Assembly (NCBI GenBank): GCA_900768875.1
Contig: CAAGEP010000015.1
Location: 1 to 26,991, forward strand
DNA: 26,991 nucleotides
Direction of reading: 5' to 3'
From: Alphaproteobacteria bacterium
GTDB taxonomy: Bacteria > Pseudomonadota > Alphaproteobacteria > CAAGCB01 > CAG-977
This document shows, piece by piece, positions 7,182-13,920 of the stretch (position 1 is the first letter of the stretch; the number at the start of each line of letters is the position of its first letter). The position numbers were made by a program, and so were the translations under genes. Under the pieces are notes generated by a model. That model saw only the letters and a program-made list of their open reading frames with translations, ran no database searches and was not told the DNA's origin.

Positions 7182-7820
7182 ATGGAATTGACACAAAAAG
7201 ACGTTGACTTTGTGAAAAAATTCGGGACAGCCGTCAAAAGCGGAACGGAACGCTATGTGTTGGAGCTGAAAGGCTTGGAAAAGCCGATGGATTTTGAAAA
7301 TCCGAAAGATGCGGGGACGGAATGGGGAGCTCAGCATTTGAAAGGTGACGGTAAGGACATTTTGTTGCTGAACGGGGTTTCGGCCGAGCAGGTCAAAAAA
7401 TTGGATGGTTATTTGAAAGCGTATGAAATGCTGAAAAAAAGACCGGCAGAACAAATGGACGCTGCAGACGTTAAAAATCTGATGGGCTTTTTGGAAAAAA
7501 ACGACTTTAACGACCGCTATTGCTCTGATCAAGCTTACAAAAAACAGGCTTTGATTCCGACGCAGGGTCGTATGTGCCGCCGCAATAACGATGAATGTCG
7601 TGCAACGGTTGTTCCTGTTGGCGCAACGTATAGTGATGGCGTGAAAACACAGCGCGCGAATGTCGAAGGAGCGTTGTTCGTTGTTGACTCTAAAGGCAAC
7701 GGCCGCATTACGAATGTTCCGACGGATTATCAGACAATTCAACCGAAAGACAAAATCAAAACTTATGCGGAAGCGGTTCGGCAATCGCAAATGCTTCGTT
7801 CGGCACATACTCGCGGATAA
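7182..7820 (+). CDS. Hypothetical protein (212 residues)
   Basis: ATG 7182 follows AGGAG at the right distance; an in-frame upstream extension would run through the hairpin and is rejected. The protein is soluble, Lys/Asp-rich and without signal peptide or membrane helix. The N-terminal 110 residues look helical (VDFVKKFGTAVK, VKKLDGYLKAYEMLKKRP). A more compact part follows, with two Cys in GRMCRRNNDEC, a likely small beta domain (ATVVPVGATYSDG, GALFVVDSKGNG) and a helical end. I do not recognise the family. It sits between two hairpins, so it is either a separately transcribed unit or a read-through cistron of the iscX/RNase J-like operon. Confidence 0.75.
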   Translation: MELTQKDVDFVKKFGTAVKSGTERYVLELKGLEKPMDFENPKDAGTEWGAQHLKGDGKDILLLNGVSAEQVKKLDGYLKAYEMLKKRPAEQMDAADVKNLMGFLEKNDFNDRYCSDQAYKKQALIPTQGRMCRRNNDECRATVVPVGATYSDGVKTQRANVEGALFVVDSKGNGRITNVPTDYQTIQPKDKIKTYAEAVRQSQMLRSAHTRG

Positions 7821-7844
7821 ATGCAAAAAACTTTGTTTTTCAAG

Positions 7845-7875
7845 GGAAGAGTAAAAAATACTCTTCCTTTTTTTT
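7845..7875 (+). terminator. Strong Rho-independent terminator
   Basis: A 9-bp stem (GGAAGAGTA with TACTCTTCC) has an AAAAA loop and is followed by eight T. It lies 24 bases after the stop of the 212-residue protein gene. Confidence 0.93.
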
Positions 7876-8191
7876 GTCAGTGCGCATTTTTCTTCAAGAA
7901 TCTCTTAACAATACAATAGGGGGGGGGGCAGTCCCCGTGCGTGCGACATCGGAGTCGGGTGAAAATTTCGGTTGACGTAAAAATTTCTTTTGCCAAAGCG
8001 GCAGGGAATCGCGGGAAACCTTGGGACGTAAATATTTATAAAAAATTCCTTTGACCTCAGGGGGCTTTGCGGATAGTCTGCTGTCTAACGTGAATTAAGG
8101 ATTTTTCAATCTTTTAACAATATATAGTGAATGAAGACTGGTGCGGGCACAAGTTCTTGTCGGGCGGCAGTCGGGTAAAACGGAGAGGATT
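7876..8191 (+). other. 316-base leader upstream of nrdD with G10 tract
   Basis: Together with the preceding terminator this is the longest gene-free stretch (7821-8191). It contains ten consecutive G at 7919-7928, which can pair with CCCC at 7933-7936. It also has two related direct repeats starting GACGTAAA (7975 and 8027), a weak TTGACC (8051) and, near its end, an NrdR-type box. I looked for adenosylcobalamin riboswitch landmarks and found no convincing set. No ORF with a ribosome-binding site is present. Confidence 0.5.
8115..8130 (+). promoter_or_regulatory. NrdR box upstream of nrdD
   Basis: The core CAATATATAG (8118-8127) fits the NrdR consensus core CwAtATaTwG at every position. It is 62 bases before the nrdD start, where NrdR, the ATP/dATP-sensing repressor of ribonucleotide reductase genes, would be expected. 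NrdR boxes usually come in pairs; a second good copy is not visible, only a poor match near 8089. Confidence 0.65.
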
Positions 8192-10252
8192 ATGACGGAA
8201 AAAACGCCGAAATTAGAACTGGTTACGCCTGTTGAAGACGAAAAAACGGAGCTGTCGCACATTGTCAAACGCGACGGATCGCAGGTTGTTTTCAACTCTG
8301 AAAAAATCATGTCGGCGATTCGCCGCGCGGGGGAAGCGACGGAAGAATTCGATCAGGACGAAGCCAATCTGCTGACGAATCAAGTCATCAAGGTTTTGCG
8401 TCACCGCTTTTCCAAAGGCGTGCTGCCGACCATTGAGCAGATCCAAGACGTTGTCGAACAGGTTCTGATTTCCGCGAACTATTATAAAACGGCGCGCGCT
8501 TATATCGTGTACCGCGAACAGCGCAGCAAATCCCGTCAGGACAAAAAAACGCTGATTGACGTCGCGTCGTCGGTCAACGAATATTTGGAACGCGCGGACT
8601 GGCGCGTCAACGCGAACGCGAATCAGGGCTATTCCTTGGGCGGTTTGATTTTGAACGTTTCAGGCAAAATCATCGCGAACTACTGGCTGTCGCACGTTTA
8701 TCCGCAGGCGGCGGGCGAAGCGCACCGCAACGGCGATTTCCATATTCACGATTTGGACATGCTGTCGGGGTATTGCGCGGGCTGGTCTTTGCGCGCTTTG
8801 CTGCAGGAAGGCTTGAACGGCGTTCCGGGCAAGGTCGAATCGGGGATTCCCAAGCACTTGGGTTCTGCTTTGGGGCAGATGGTTAACTTCCTTGGCACTT
8901 TGCAAAACGAATGGGCGGGCGCGCAGGCTTTTTCGTCCGTCGATACTTATCTGGCGCCTTTTATCCGCAAAGACAAGCTGTCTTATGACGAAGTAAAGCA
9001 GAATTTCCAAGAATTCATTTACAATCTGAACGTCCCGTCCCGCTGGGGGACGCAGACGCCCTTTACGAACTTGACGTTTGACTGGGTCTGCCCCGAAGAT
9101 TTGCGCGAACAGAATCCCGTCATCGGCGGCGAGGAAATGGATTTCACTTACGGCGATTTGACCGAAGAAATGGCGATGATCAACCGCGCGTATATCGAAG
9201 TCATGACCGCGGGCGACGCAAAAGGCCGTTTGTTTACGTTCCCGATTCCGACGTACAACATCACGCCCGATTTTCCGTGGGAAAGCGAAAACGCCGACCT
9301 TTTGTTTGAAATGACGGCGAAATACGGCTTGCCGTACTTCCAGAACTTCATCAACTCCAGCTTGAAGCCGGGGCAGGTGCGTTCGATGTGCTGCCGTTTG
9401 CAGCTGGATTTGCGCGAATTGCTGGCGCGCGGCAACGGGTTGTTCGGTTCCGCCGAACAAACGGGATCGGTCGGCGTCGTGACGCTGAACTGCGCGCGCT
9501 TGGGCTATTTGTTCAAAGGCGACGAAGCGGGATTGATGCGCCGTTTGGACGAACTGATGGATTTGGCGCGCACGACGCTGGAAATCAAGCGCAAAGTCAT
9601 TCAGCGCCACATGGACGCGGGGCTGTTCCCGTACACCAAGCGCTACCTTGGCACGCTGAGAAACCACTTCTCGACCATCGGGGTGAACGGCATCAACGAA
9701 ATGATTCGCAACTTCACGAACGACGAACACGACATTACGGACGAATTCGGTCAGGCAATGGCGAATCGGTTCTTGGAATACATCCGCGGCAAAATGGTTG
9801 TGTTCCAGCAGGAAACGGGCAGCATGTACAACTTGGAAGCCACGCCTGCCGAAGGCACGACCTACCGTTTGGCAAAAGAAGACCAAAAACGCTACCCCGG
9901 CATCATTCAGGCGGGAACGAAAGCCGCGCCGTATTACACGAACTCGTCGCAGCTGCCCGTCGGCTTTACGGACGATCCGTTCACCGCGTTGAACCTGCAG
10001 GAAGCTTTGCAGTCCAAATACACGGGCGGCACGGTGATGCACTTGTACATGGGCGAACGGATTTCGGACGCCAAGACGTGCCGTATGCTTCTTAAGAGAA
10101 TTTTAGAGAATTATCGGATACCCTATGTAACGGTGACACCGACGTTTTCGATTTGTCCCAAACATGGTTATATTTCGGGTGAACACAAATTCTGCCCCTA
10201 CTGTGACGAAGAATTGTTTCAGGCGAAACGTCAGCAGGCTTGTTCCTGTTGA
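8192..10252 (+). CDS. nrdD: Anaerobic ribonucleoside-triphosphate reductase, large part lacking the glycyl-radical segment
   Basis: This 686-residue protein from ATG 8192 (GAGAGG upstream) reduces NTPs to dNTPs without oxygen. Residues about 23-115 are an ATP-cone (VKRDGSQVVFNSEKI). The catalytic barrel follows with IHDLDMLSGYCAGWSLRALL, RSMCCRLQLDLRE and the long NrdD core including GTTYRLAKEDQKRYPGI. The C-terminal metal site is C655-P-K-H658 and C668-P-Y-C671. Where a normal NrdD continues into the radical-bearing RVxGY segment, this one ends in ACSC and a stop. The following in-frame codons include TAA and another TGA before the next ATG, so stop readthrough or selenocysteine insertion cannot join the parts. 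The missing segment is encoded separately at 10283. An NrdR box lies upstream and nrdG downstream. Confidence 0.95.
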   Translation: MTEKTPKLELVTPVEDEKTELSHIVKRDGSQVVFNSEKIMSAIRRAGEATEEFDQDEANLLTNQVIKVLRHRFSKGVLPTIEQIQDVVEQVLISANYYKTARAYIVYREQRSKSRQDKKTLIDVASSVNEYLERADWRVNANANQGYSLGGLILNVSGKIIANYWLSHVYPQAAGEAHRNGDFHIHDLDMLSGYCAGWSLRALLQEGLNGVPGKVESGIPKHLGSALGQMVNFLGTLQNEWAGAQAFSSVDTYLAPFIRKDKLSYDEVKQNFQEFIYNLNVPSRWGTQTPFTNLTFDWVCPEDLREQNPVIGGEEMDFTYGDLTEEMAMINRAYIEVMTAGDAKGRLFTFPIPTYNITPDFPWESENADLLFEMTAKYGLPYFQNFINSSLKPGQVRSMCCRLQLDLRELLARGNGLFGSAEQTGSVGVVTLNCARLGYLFKGDEAGLMRRLDELMDLARTTLEIKRKVIQRHMDAGLFPYTKRYLGTLRNHFSTIGVNGINEMIRNFTNDEHDITDEFGQAMANRFLEYIRGKMVVFQQETGSMYNLEATPAEGTTYRLAKEDQKRYPGIIQAGTKAAPYYTNSSQLPVGFTDDPFTALNLQEALQSKYTGGTVMHLYMGERISDAKTCRMLLKRILENYRIPYVTVTPTFSICPKHGYISGEHKFCPYCDEELFQAKRQQACSC

Positions 10253-10282
10253 TTCGGGCGATAAAATGAAAGTGAGTGAACT

Positions 10283-10471
10283 ATGACTGAACAAACAAAA
10301 ATCGAACTTTCCGACAGCGAACGTCAACCGTGCGAAGTGTGGACGCGCGTAATGGGCTATTTCCGCCCCGTTTCCGAATTCAATATCGGCAAGAAATCCG
10401 AATATGCGGAACGTAAGTGCTTTTCCGAAAAGAAAGCCACAAGCAAGTGTTTGGATATCGCGGCAGAGTAA
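10283..10471 (+). CDS. Separate glycyl-radical subunit of NrdD (C-terminal segment)
   Basis: This 62-residue protein begins MTEQTKIELSDSERQ and then carries CEVWTRVMGYFRPVSEFNIGKK. This is the glycyl-radical segment of class III reductases, with Gly25 in RVMGY as the expected radical residue and GKKSEYAERKCF matching the normal C-terminal tail. It has the same reading phase as nrdD, separated by 30 bases with three stops, and nrdG follows after 7 bases. The ribosome-binding site is weak (GTGAG, 5-9 bases upstream). By analogy with GrcA, which re-supplies a radical Gly segment to pyruvate formate-lyase, it should dock into NrdD and be activated by NrdG. The assignment of the segment is firm; that it acts as a separate subunit is inferred. 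I have a vague memory of similar small open frames beside nrdD in other proteobacteria but cannot confirm it. Confidence 0.88.
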   Translation: MTEQTKIELSDSERQPCEVWTRVMGYFRPVSEFNIGKKSEYAERKCFSEKKATSKCLDIAAE

Positions 10472-10478
10472 GCGTATC

Positions 10479-11171
10479 ATGTCAATTTCAATCGGCGGCG
10501 TAGAGTCTTTTACAACGGTGGATTTTCCGCACAGACTCGCCGCCGTTTTGTTTTGCCGCGGCTGTCCGCTGCGGTGTCCGTACTGCCACAATCCCGAATT
10601 GCAGATGTTCGCGGGCAAAGATTACATTTCTTGGGAAACTTTTATCGAGTTTTTGAAAACCCGTCAAAAGCTGCTGGACGGCGTTGTTTTTTCGGGCGGC
10701 GAACCGTTGGCGCAAGCCGAATTGCGTTCCGCGATGGAACAGGTCAAGTCAATGGGATTCGAGGTCGGACTGCACACGTCGGGGGTGAACCCTCAGCGGC
10801 TGGCGGAGGTTTTGCCGTTGATAACGTGGGTCGGATTCGATGTAAAGACGGATTTCGACAACTACGGGCGTATTCCGCTTGCCAACGGGAAAACGGCGGA
10901 AAAATGCCTTGATTTATGCTTGGAATCGGGTGTTGAACTGGAATGTCGCACGACGCTTGACCCGCGCGTGATTGAAAAGGACGAACTGTTGCCCATGGCG
11001 GAAAAACTGGCGGCAAAAGGCGTTAAAACGTACGCCATGCAGGAATTTCGCCCGCATCCGAACGATAAAACCGCCCCTGCGTTGGAGCAAAGGACGGCTT
11101 TTTTCACGGATAAGAAAATGTTGGAACGTTTACGCGGCCTGTTCGACGAAGTCATCGTTCGCAGGGCGTAA
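10479..11171 (+). CDS. nrdG: Anaerobic ribonucleotide reductase activating enzyme (radical SAM)
   Basis: This 230-residue protein carries the radical-SAM cluster motif C29-PLR-C33-PY-C36, followed by HNPEL, and FSGGEPL at about residue 72, the usual SAM-binding GGE region. The start MSISIGGVESFTTVDFPHRL is typical of NrdG/PflA-type activases. It uses [4Fe-4S] and S-adenosylmethionine to create the Gly radical, here on the small separate subunit encoded just upstream. At about 230 residues it belongs to the longer class of NrdG found in many anaerobes rather than the E. coli type of about 154. ATG 10479 is chosen because translation upstream would overlap the small subunit gene. The last 42 bases overlap the 3' end of a gene on the other strand. 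Confidence 0.93.
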   Translation: MSISIGGVESFTTVDFPHRLAAVLFCRGCPLRCPYCHNPELQMFAGKDYISWETFIEFLKTRQKLLDGVVFSGGEPLAQAELRSAMEQVKSMGFEVGLHTSGVNPQRLAEVLPLITWVGFDVKTDFDNYGRIPLANGKTAEKCLDLCLESGVELECRTTLDPRVIEKDELLPMAEKLAAKGVKTYAMQEFRPHPNDKTAPALEQRTAFFTDKKMLERLRGLFDEVIVRRA

Positions 11172-11423
11172 AGCGGGCTTTTTGTATTTGAAATACAAAA
11201 TGAAATCGCACATCACCAGCATAAAGTTCGCAACATACAGCCAGAAAACGAAATCAAAGCTGTTCATCACTTTGTGCGTCATGCCTGCGATGTAGCCGAT
11301 TAAAATCAGCGACAAAAACAGCAAGCTCTTACCTTCGACGTTTTTGGTCGTATAGGTTTTATAGACGGCGGCGGGCCAGCTGGCACCGAAACAAATCAAC
11401 ATAATCGCTTCAAAAATGCTCAT
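11130..11423 (-). CDS. Small PQ-loop / SemiSWEET-like membrane protein
   Basis: ATG 11423 has AAGGAG upstream; an adjacent TTG at 11426 is in frame but less likely. The 97-residue protein has three predicted membrane helices (about 3-18, 32-50, 58-80). Helix 1 ends in WPAAVYKTYTTKNVEGKS, matching the PQ-loop pattern (usually P-Q, then K-T-x-R-T-K-S-x-x-G-x-S), with Trp-Pro-Ala in place of Pro-Gln. Three-helix proteins of this class act as dimers and can carry small solutes such as sugars; the substrate here is unknown. It lies 67 bases downstream of the metallopeptidase-like gene and overlaps nrdG tail to tail by 42 bases. Confidence 0.75.
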   Translation of the reverse strand: MSIFEAIMLICFGASWPAAVYKTYTTKNVEGKSLLFLSLILIGYIAGMTHKVMNSFDFVFWLYVANFMLVMCDFILYFKYKKPALRPANDDFVEQAA

Positions 11424-11447
11424 CAACGGACTCCTTGGATAAAGTTA

Positions 11448-11474
11448 CGGCGGCAGGATATATCCAAGCCGCCG
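11448..11474 (-). other. Intergenic hairpin between metallopeptidase-like and PQ-loop genes
   Basis: A 7-bp perfect stem (CGGCGGC with GCCGCCG) encloses a second self-complementary element (GGATATATCC). No T-run follows on the transcribed strand, so it is a processing or stability element rather than a clear terminator. Confidence 0.5.
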
Positions 11475-11490
11475 CAAAGTAAAAGACTTT

Positions 11491-12516
11491 TTAACGACCT
11501 TGATTCTTGGTGCTCATCGCTTTCAGGGCGTTGTTGAGTTTCTGTTCGTCCTTGACCTGCTGCATTATCATATCGCAAGTGGTCTTTGTGCCGTCGGGGC
11601 GAACAACCGCGATTTGCGGCAATCCCAGCTTTTCGGGCGTGCGATTGTATTTCGCCATATACGGAATCAACGCTTTGGACAATTTTTTCGCCTGTTCTTC
11701 GTTGATGAACAGTTTTTCGGGCGTTTCCAGTTTTTTGCCGTCCGTCATAAACGGTTTTTTGTCGTAATCGACGCACAGCTTGTCAACCATTTTCTGGGTC
11801 GATTTGTTGGTGGACAAATACTGCGGTTCCATTTCCTTTTGCTTTTTCAGAGCGCGGGCAATGTATGCCATGTATTTGACGTAAGAGTCGCCGTAGGAAC
11901 GTTTGACTTTCAAATCGTACCATTTCAGCAAAGCCGCTTCGCGGGCTTTTTCGGTGTCGCCCGTTTCATTGAACGTTTTTTCGAATTCGGTGCTCATCGG
12001 CGCATAGCCCGATTTCTGGTGCGCATCCCAGATTTTGGGATTTTTTTCACGCATTTCGTGGGCATACATGACTTCGGCGGCGCAAGCGTCGGCTTCAATC
12101 AAAAATCCGTTGACCAAGAACGAACGCGGATTCGATTTCGGATCGGTCGTTTTCATTTGCGAATCCTGCCAAGCGTGGCGGACTTCGTGAACAAACGTGA
12201 CGGCAAGGTCTTCATCCGACATTTTCGGGTTCAAAGCGACCAAGTTTTTATCGGGCGAAAAATAACCGTAGTATTTCATCGGCTCGAATATCATTTCGGA
12301 ACCCTTTTGTTCCAGAAATTCCAGCGTTTGGCGTCCCGTCTTGCTTTCGGACAGCATTTTTTTCAGCCGTTCCATGCGTTCGGGGGACTGGTCGATTCGC
12401 GGACGTCTGAACAGTCTGCCCAAAGTCATCGTATTGTGATGCTGGGCGTTTTTCTGTCCGCTGGGGAAATGTTCGACGCTTCCCTGCGCCATAAATTCCT
12501 GATAACTGGCAACCAT
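11491..12516 (-). CDS. Putative zinc metallopeptidase (HExxH, DUF6782-like)
   Basis: This 341-residue protein has H110-E-V-R-H114 in the context LAVTFVHEVRHAWQDSQ, a zincin-type HExxH site. A downstream helix EADACAAEVMYAHEMRE (about 137-153) could supply the third ligand or a structural Glu/Ala helix. The preceding NPKMSDEDLA is the strand-and-helix lead-in seen in a family of uncharacterised metallopeptidase-like proteins that I associate with DUF6782. There is no signal peptide or membrane helix, so it is probably cytoplasmic or exported by an unusual route. The C-terminal half is Lys-rich and helical. ATG 12516 has AAGGAG upstream and a canonical promoter. Its substrate is unknown. Confidence 0.72.
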   Translation of the reverse strand: MVASYQEFMAQGSVEHFPSGQKNAQHHNTMTLGRLFRRPRIDQSPERMERLKKMLSESKTGRQTLEFLEQKGSEMIFEPMKYYGYFSPDKNLVALNPKMSDEDLAVTFVHEVRHAWQDSQMKTTDPKSNPRSFLVNGFLIEADACAAEVMYAHEMREKNPKIWDAHQKSGYAPMSTEFEKTFNETGDTEKAREAALLKWYDLKVKRSYGDSYVKYMAYIARALKKQKEMEPQYLSTNKSTQKMVDKLCVDYDKKPFMTDGKKLETPEKLFINEEQAKKLSKALIPYMAKYNRTPEKLGLPQIAVVRPDGTKTTCDMIMQQVKDEQKLNNALKAMSTKNQGR

Positions 12517-12527
12517 AAGAGTTTACT

Positions 12528-12545
12528 CCTTAAAAATCTTTAAGG
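12528..12545 (-). promoter_or_regulatory. Inverted repeat over the transcription start and ribosome-binding site
   Basis: CCTTAAA and TTTAAGG flank a 4-base centre, and one arm contains the AAGG of the Shine-Dalgarno. Since transcription from the promoter at 12548-12576 should start near 12541, inside the repeat, it fits an operator better than an RNA hairpin. Confidence 0.35.
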
Positions 12546-12547
12546 AA

Positions 12548-12576
12548 AATATGGAACAATCAGTCGATTTTGTCAA
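12548..12576 (-). promoter_or_regulatory. Sigma-70 promoter of the metallopeptidase-like gene
   Basis: On the minus strand TTGACA (12576-12571) and CATATT (12553-12548) are 17 bases apart. The start codon is 32 bases further on. Confidence 0.75.
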
Positions 12577-12606
12577 GTTTTTTGTATAAAAAAATCTGAA
12601 AAAACT

Positions 12607-13857
12607 TTATAAATAAAGCTCTTCGGGGGCATAGCCCGTAGGGCTTCCGCCGACGACATGCAGATACAGCTGGTAGAGTTTGGCGGCTTTTTGCAAAGCA
12701 AACGCGACCAGTTCGCGCTGGCTGTCAAAGCCCTGCTGCGGATCAATGGTCGGCACGTTGATGCGGATGACCGCCGCTTTGCCGCTTTCCTTGAACGTCA
12801 TATCGCTGTCCATAAAGCGCTGATAGGGGGCTTGAATCATCGCCAAAGATGTCATGGCGAACGTCAAATCCATAAAGCCCTGCGGCATTTTGTGAATGAT
12901 TTTGACTTCGCGCGGGAACGCATCGGGGGTCATTTCGACCCAAGCGGCTTCTTCGGCGCTGCCTGTCGGGCGCTTCATGCCCAAATCGGGGTATTTCTGG
13001 TTCGCGAAAGCCAAGCAATCCGTCCAGAACTGACCGACAATCGTGTCTTCGGCTTCGCGATAGCCCGCGGGCAGGTTGAATACGCCGCCGGGGAACACGC
13101 GGAAATCGGACGCGGACGCTTTTTTCTTGGGCGCGGGCGGTTCGGGGGCGGGTTCTGCGATTGCCGCGGGCGCGGGCTGATAAACGGGCTGCGGCATCGG
13201 CTGAGCCATAATCGTTTGCTGTTTGACGGCGGGCTGCGGCATCGGCTGAGCTATCGGCGGCACGGTCGGCTGCGGCGCGGCGGCGCGGAACGCGGGGCGC
13301 TGTTGCTGGCGGACGACGCCCGTTCCTTGTTCGATGGCTTTGCGCACCAGCTTGATTTTGTAAGCGGCGCGTCCGGGGGTGGCGGAATTGCTGGGAACGG
13401 CTTTTTGTTTGAACCATTCCTCGATTTCCTCGTAGCTTAAATAGCTGGAAAAGTATTCCGACGGTTCCAGACTGGAAAAGTATGCTTGCGGGGAAAACAG
13501 GCAGGTCAGGTATTCGTCCCAGCCGCCTTCCTCGACGCCTTTTTCGCCGAATTCAAAGTAACGCTGCGCCTGCAGGTTTTGTTTGGGCTGATCGATTTTG
13601 TTTTCAATCAGAATCGCGCATTTGCGTCCCGAAACGTCAATGAACACAAACATAATATCGACCGATCCCAGCGGATCGAGCGTAAAGGTATGATACGCCC
13701 CGACGAATTCGCGGATTTTCCGCGTGTTGTTGTACAGCTTTGCCACCAGCCAGTCGCGGAACGGTTCGGAAGCGTGCATTTCTTCGATGACCAACAAGTC
13801 CATATCCCGTTCGGCGAGCAGGGTGAAAGGCGTTCGTTGCGCAACAATGTTCAACAT
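12607..13857 (-). CDS. PD-(D/E)XK nuclease-superfamily protein with Pro-rich linker
   Basis: This 416-residue protein has the N-terminal core of the PD-(D/E)XK family often called PDDEXK_4. Asp67 lies in GSVDIMFVF and E85-N-K87 in ILIENKID, followed by a Gln/Arg helix (NLQAQRYFEF) and YLTCLFSP. An intact D...ExK triad suggests an active Mg-dependent nuclease. Residues about 180-255 are a Pro/Ala/Gln-rich linker containing three near copies of QPMPQP. The C-terminal 160 residues (from FRVFPGGVFNLP) form a separate unrecognised domain, perhaps for target recognition. No methyltransferase partner of restriction type or helicase is adjacent; the next gene upstream is a tRNA methyltransferase. The start has only a weak GGGGGA site. 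Possible roles are restriction, repair or phage defence, and none is proven. Confidence 0.75.
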   Translation of the reverse strand: MLNIVAQRTPFTLLAERDMDLLVIEEMHASEPFRDWLVAKLYNNTRKIREFVGAYHTFTLDPLGSVDIMFVFIDVSGRKCAILIENKIDQPKQNLQAQRYFEFGEKGVEEGGWDEYLTCLFSPQAYFSSLEPSEYFSSYLSYEEIEEWFKQKAVPSNSATPGRAAYKIKLVRKAIEQGTGVVRQQQRPAFRAAAPQPTVPPIAQPMPQPAVKQQTIMAQPMPQPVYQPAPAAIAEPAPEPPAPKKKASASDFRVFPGGVFNLPAGYREAEDTIVGQFWTDCLAFANQKYPDLGMKRPTGSAEEAAWVEMTPDAFPREVKIIHKMPQGFMDLTFAMTSLAMIQAPYQRFMDSDMTFKESGKAAVIRINVPTIDPQQGFDSQRELVAFALQKAAKLYQLYLHVVGGSPTGYAPEELYL

Positions 13858-13920
13858 GGGCGAAAATCCCCCGAAAAATTTTTTTTACTTTCTTTTATAC
13901 GCCGGAAAAGGTTAACAAAT

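Noticed and set aside
7907..7921. Second NrdR box (CAATACAATAG)
   Set aside because: It has one base too many for the consensus and lies over 200 bases from the strong box.
7930..8110. Adenosylcobalamin riboswitch upstream of nrdD
   Set aside because: One GGGAAACC-like piece is present, but the conserved B12-box and the order of the other landmarks are missing.
8660..10042. 460-codon minus-strand frame opposite nrdD
   Set aside because: It is a shadow of strongly conserved nrdD; Arg/Gln/Val-rich composition with no motif.
10250..10282. In-frame TGA after nrdD as a selenocysteine or readthrough codon joining it to the radical segment
   Set aside because: A TAA and a second TGA follow in the same frame before the next ATG, so readthrough of one codon cannot fuse the parts, and no Sec hairpin is apparent.
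10266..10286. Six-codon leader ORF (MKVSEL) whose stop overlaps the small radical-subunit ATG
   Set aside because: It lacks a ribosome-binding site and may be chance; kept only as a remark on possible translational coupling.
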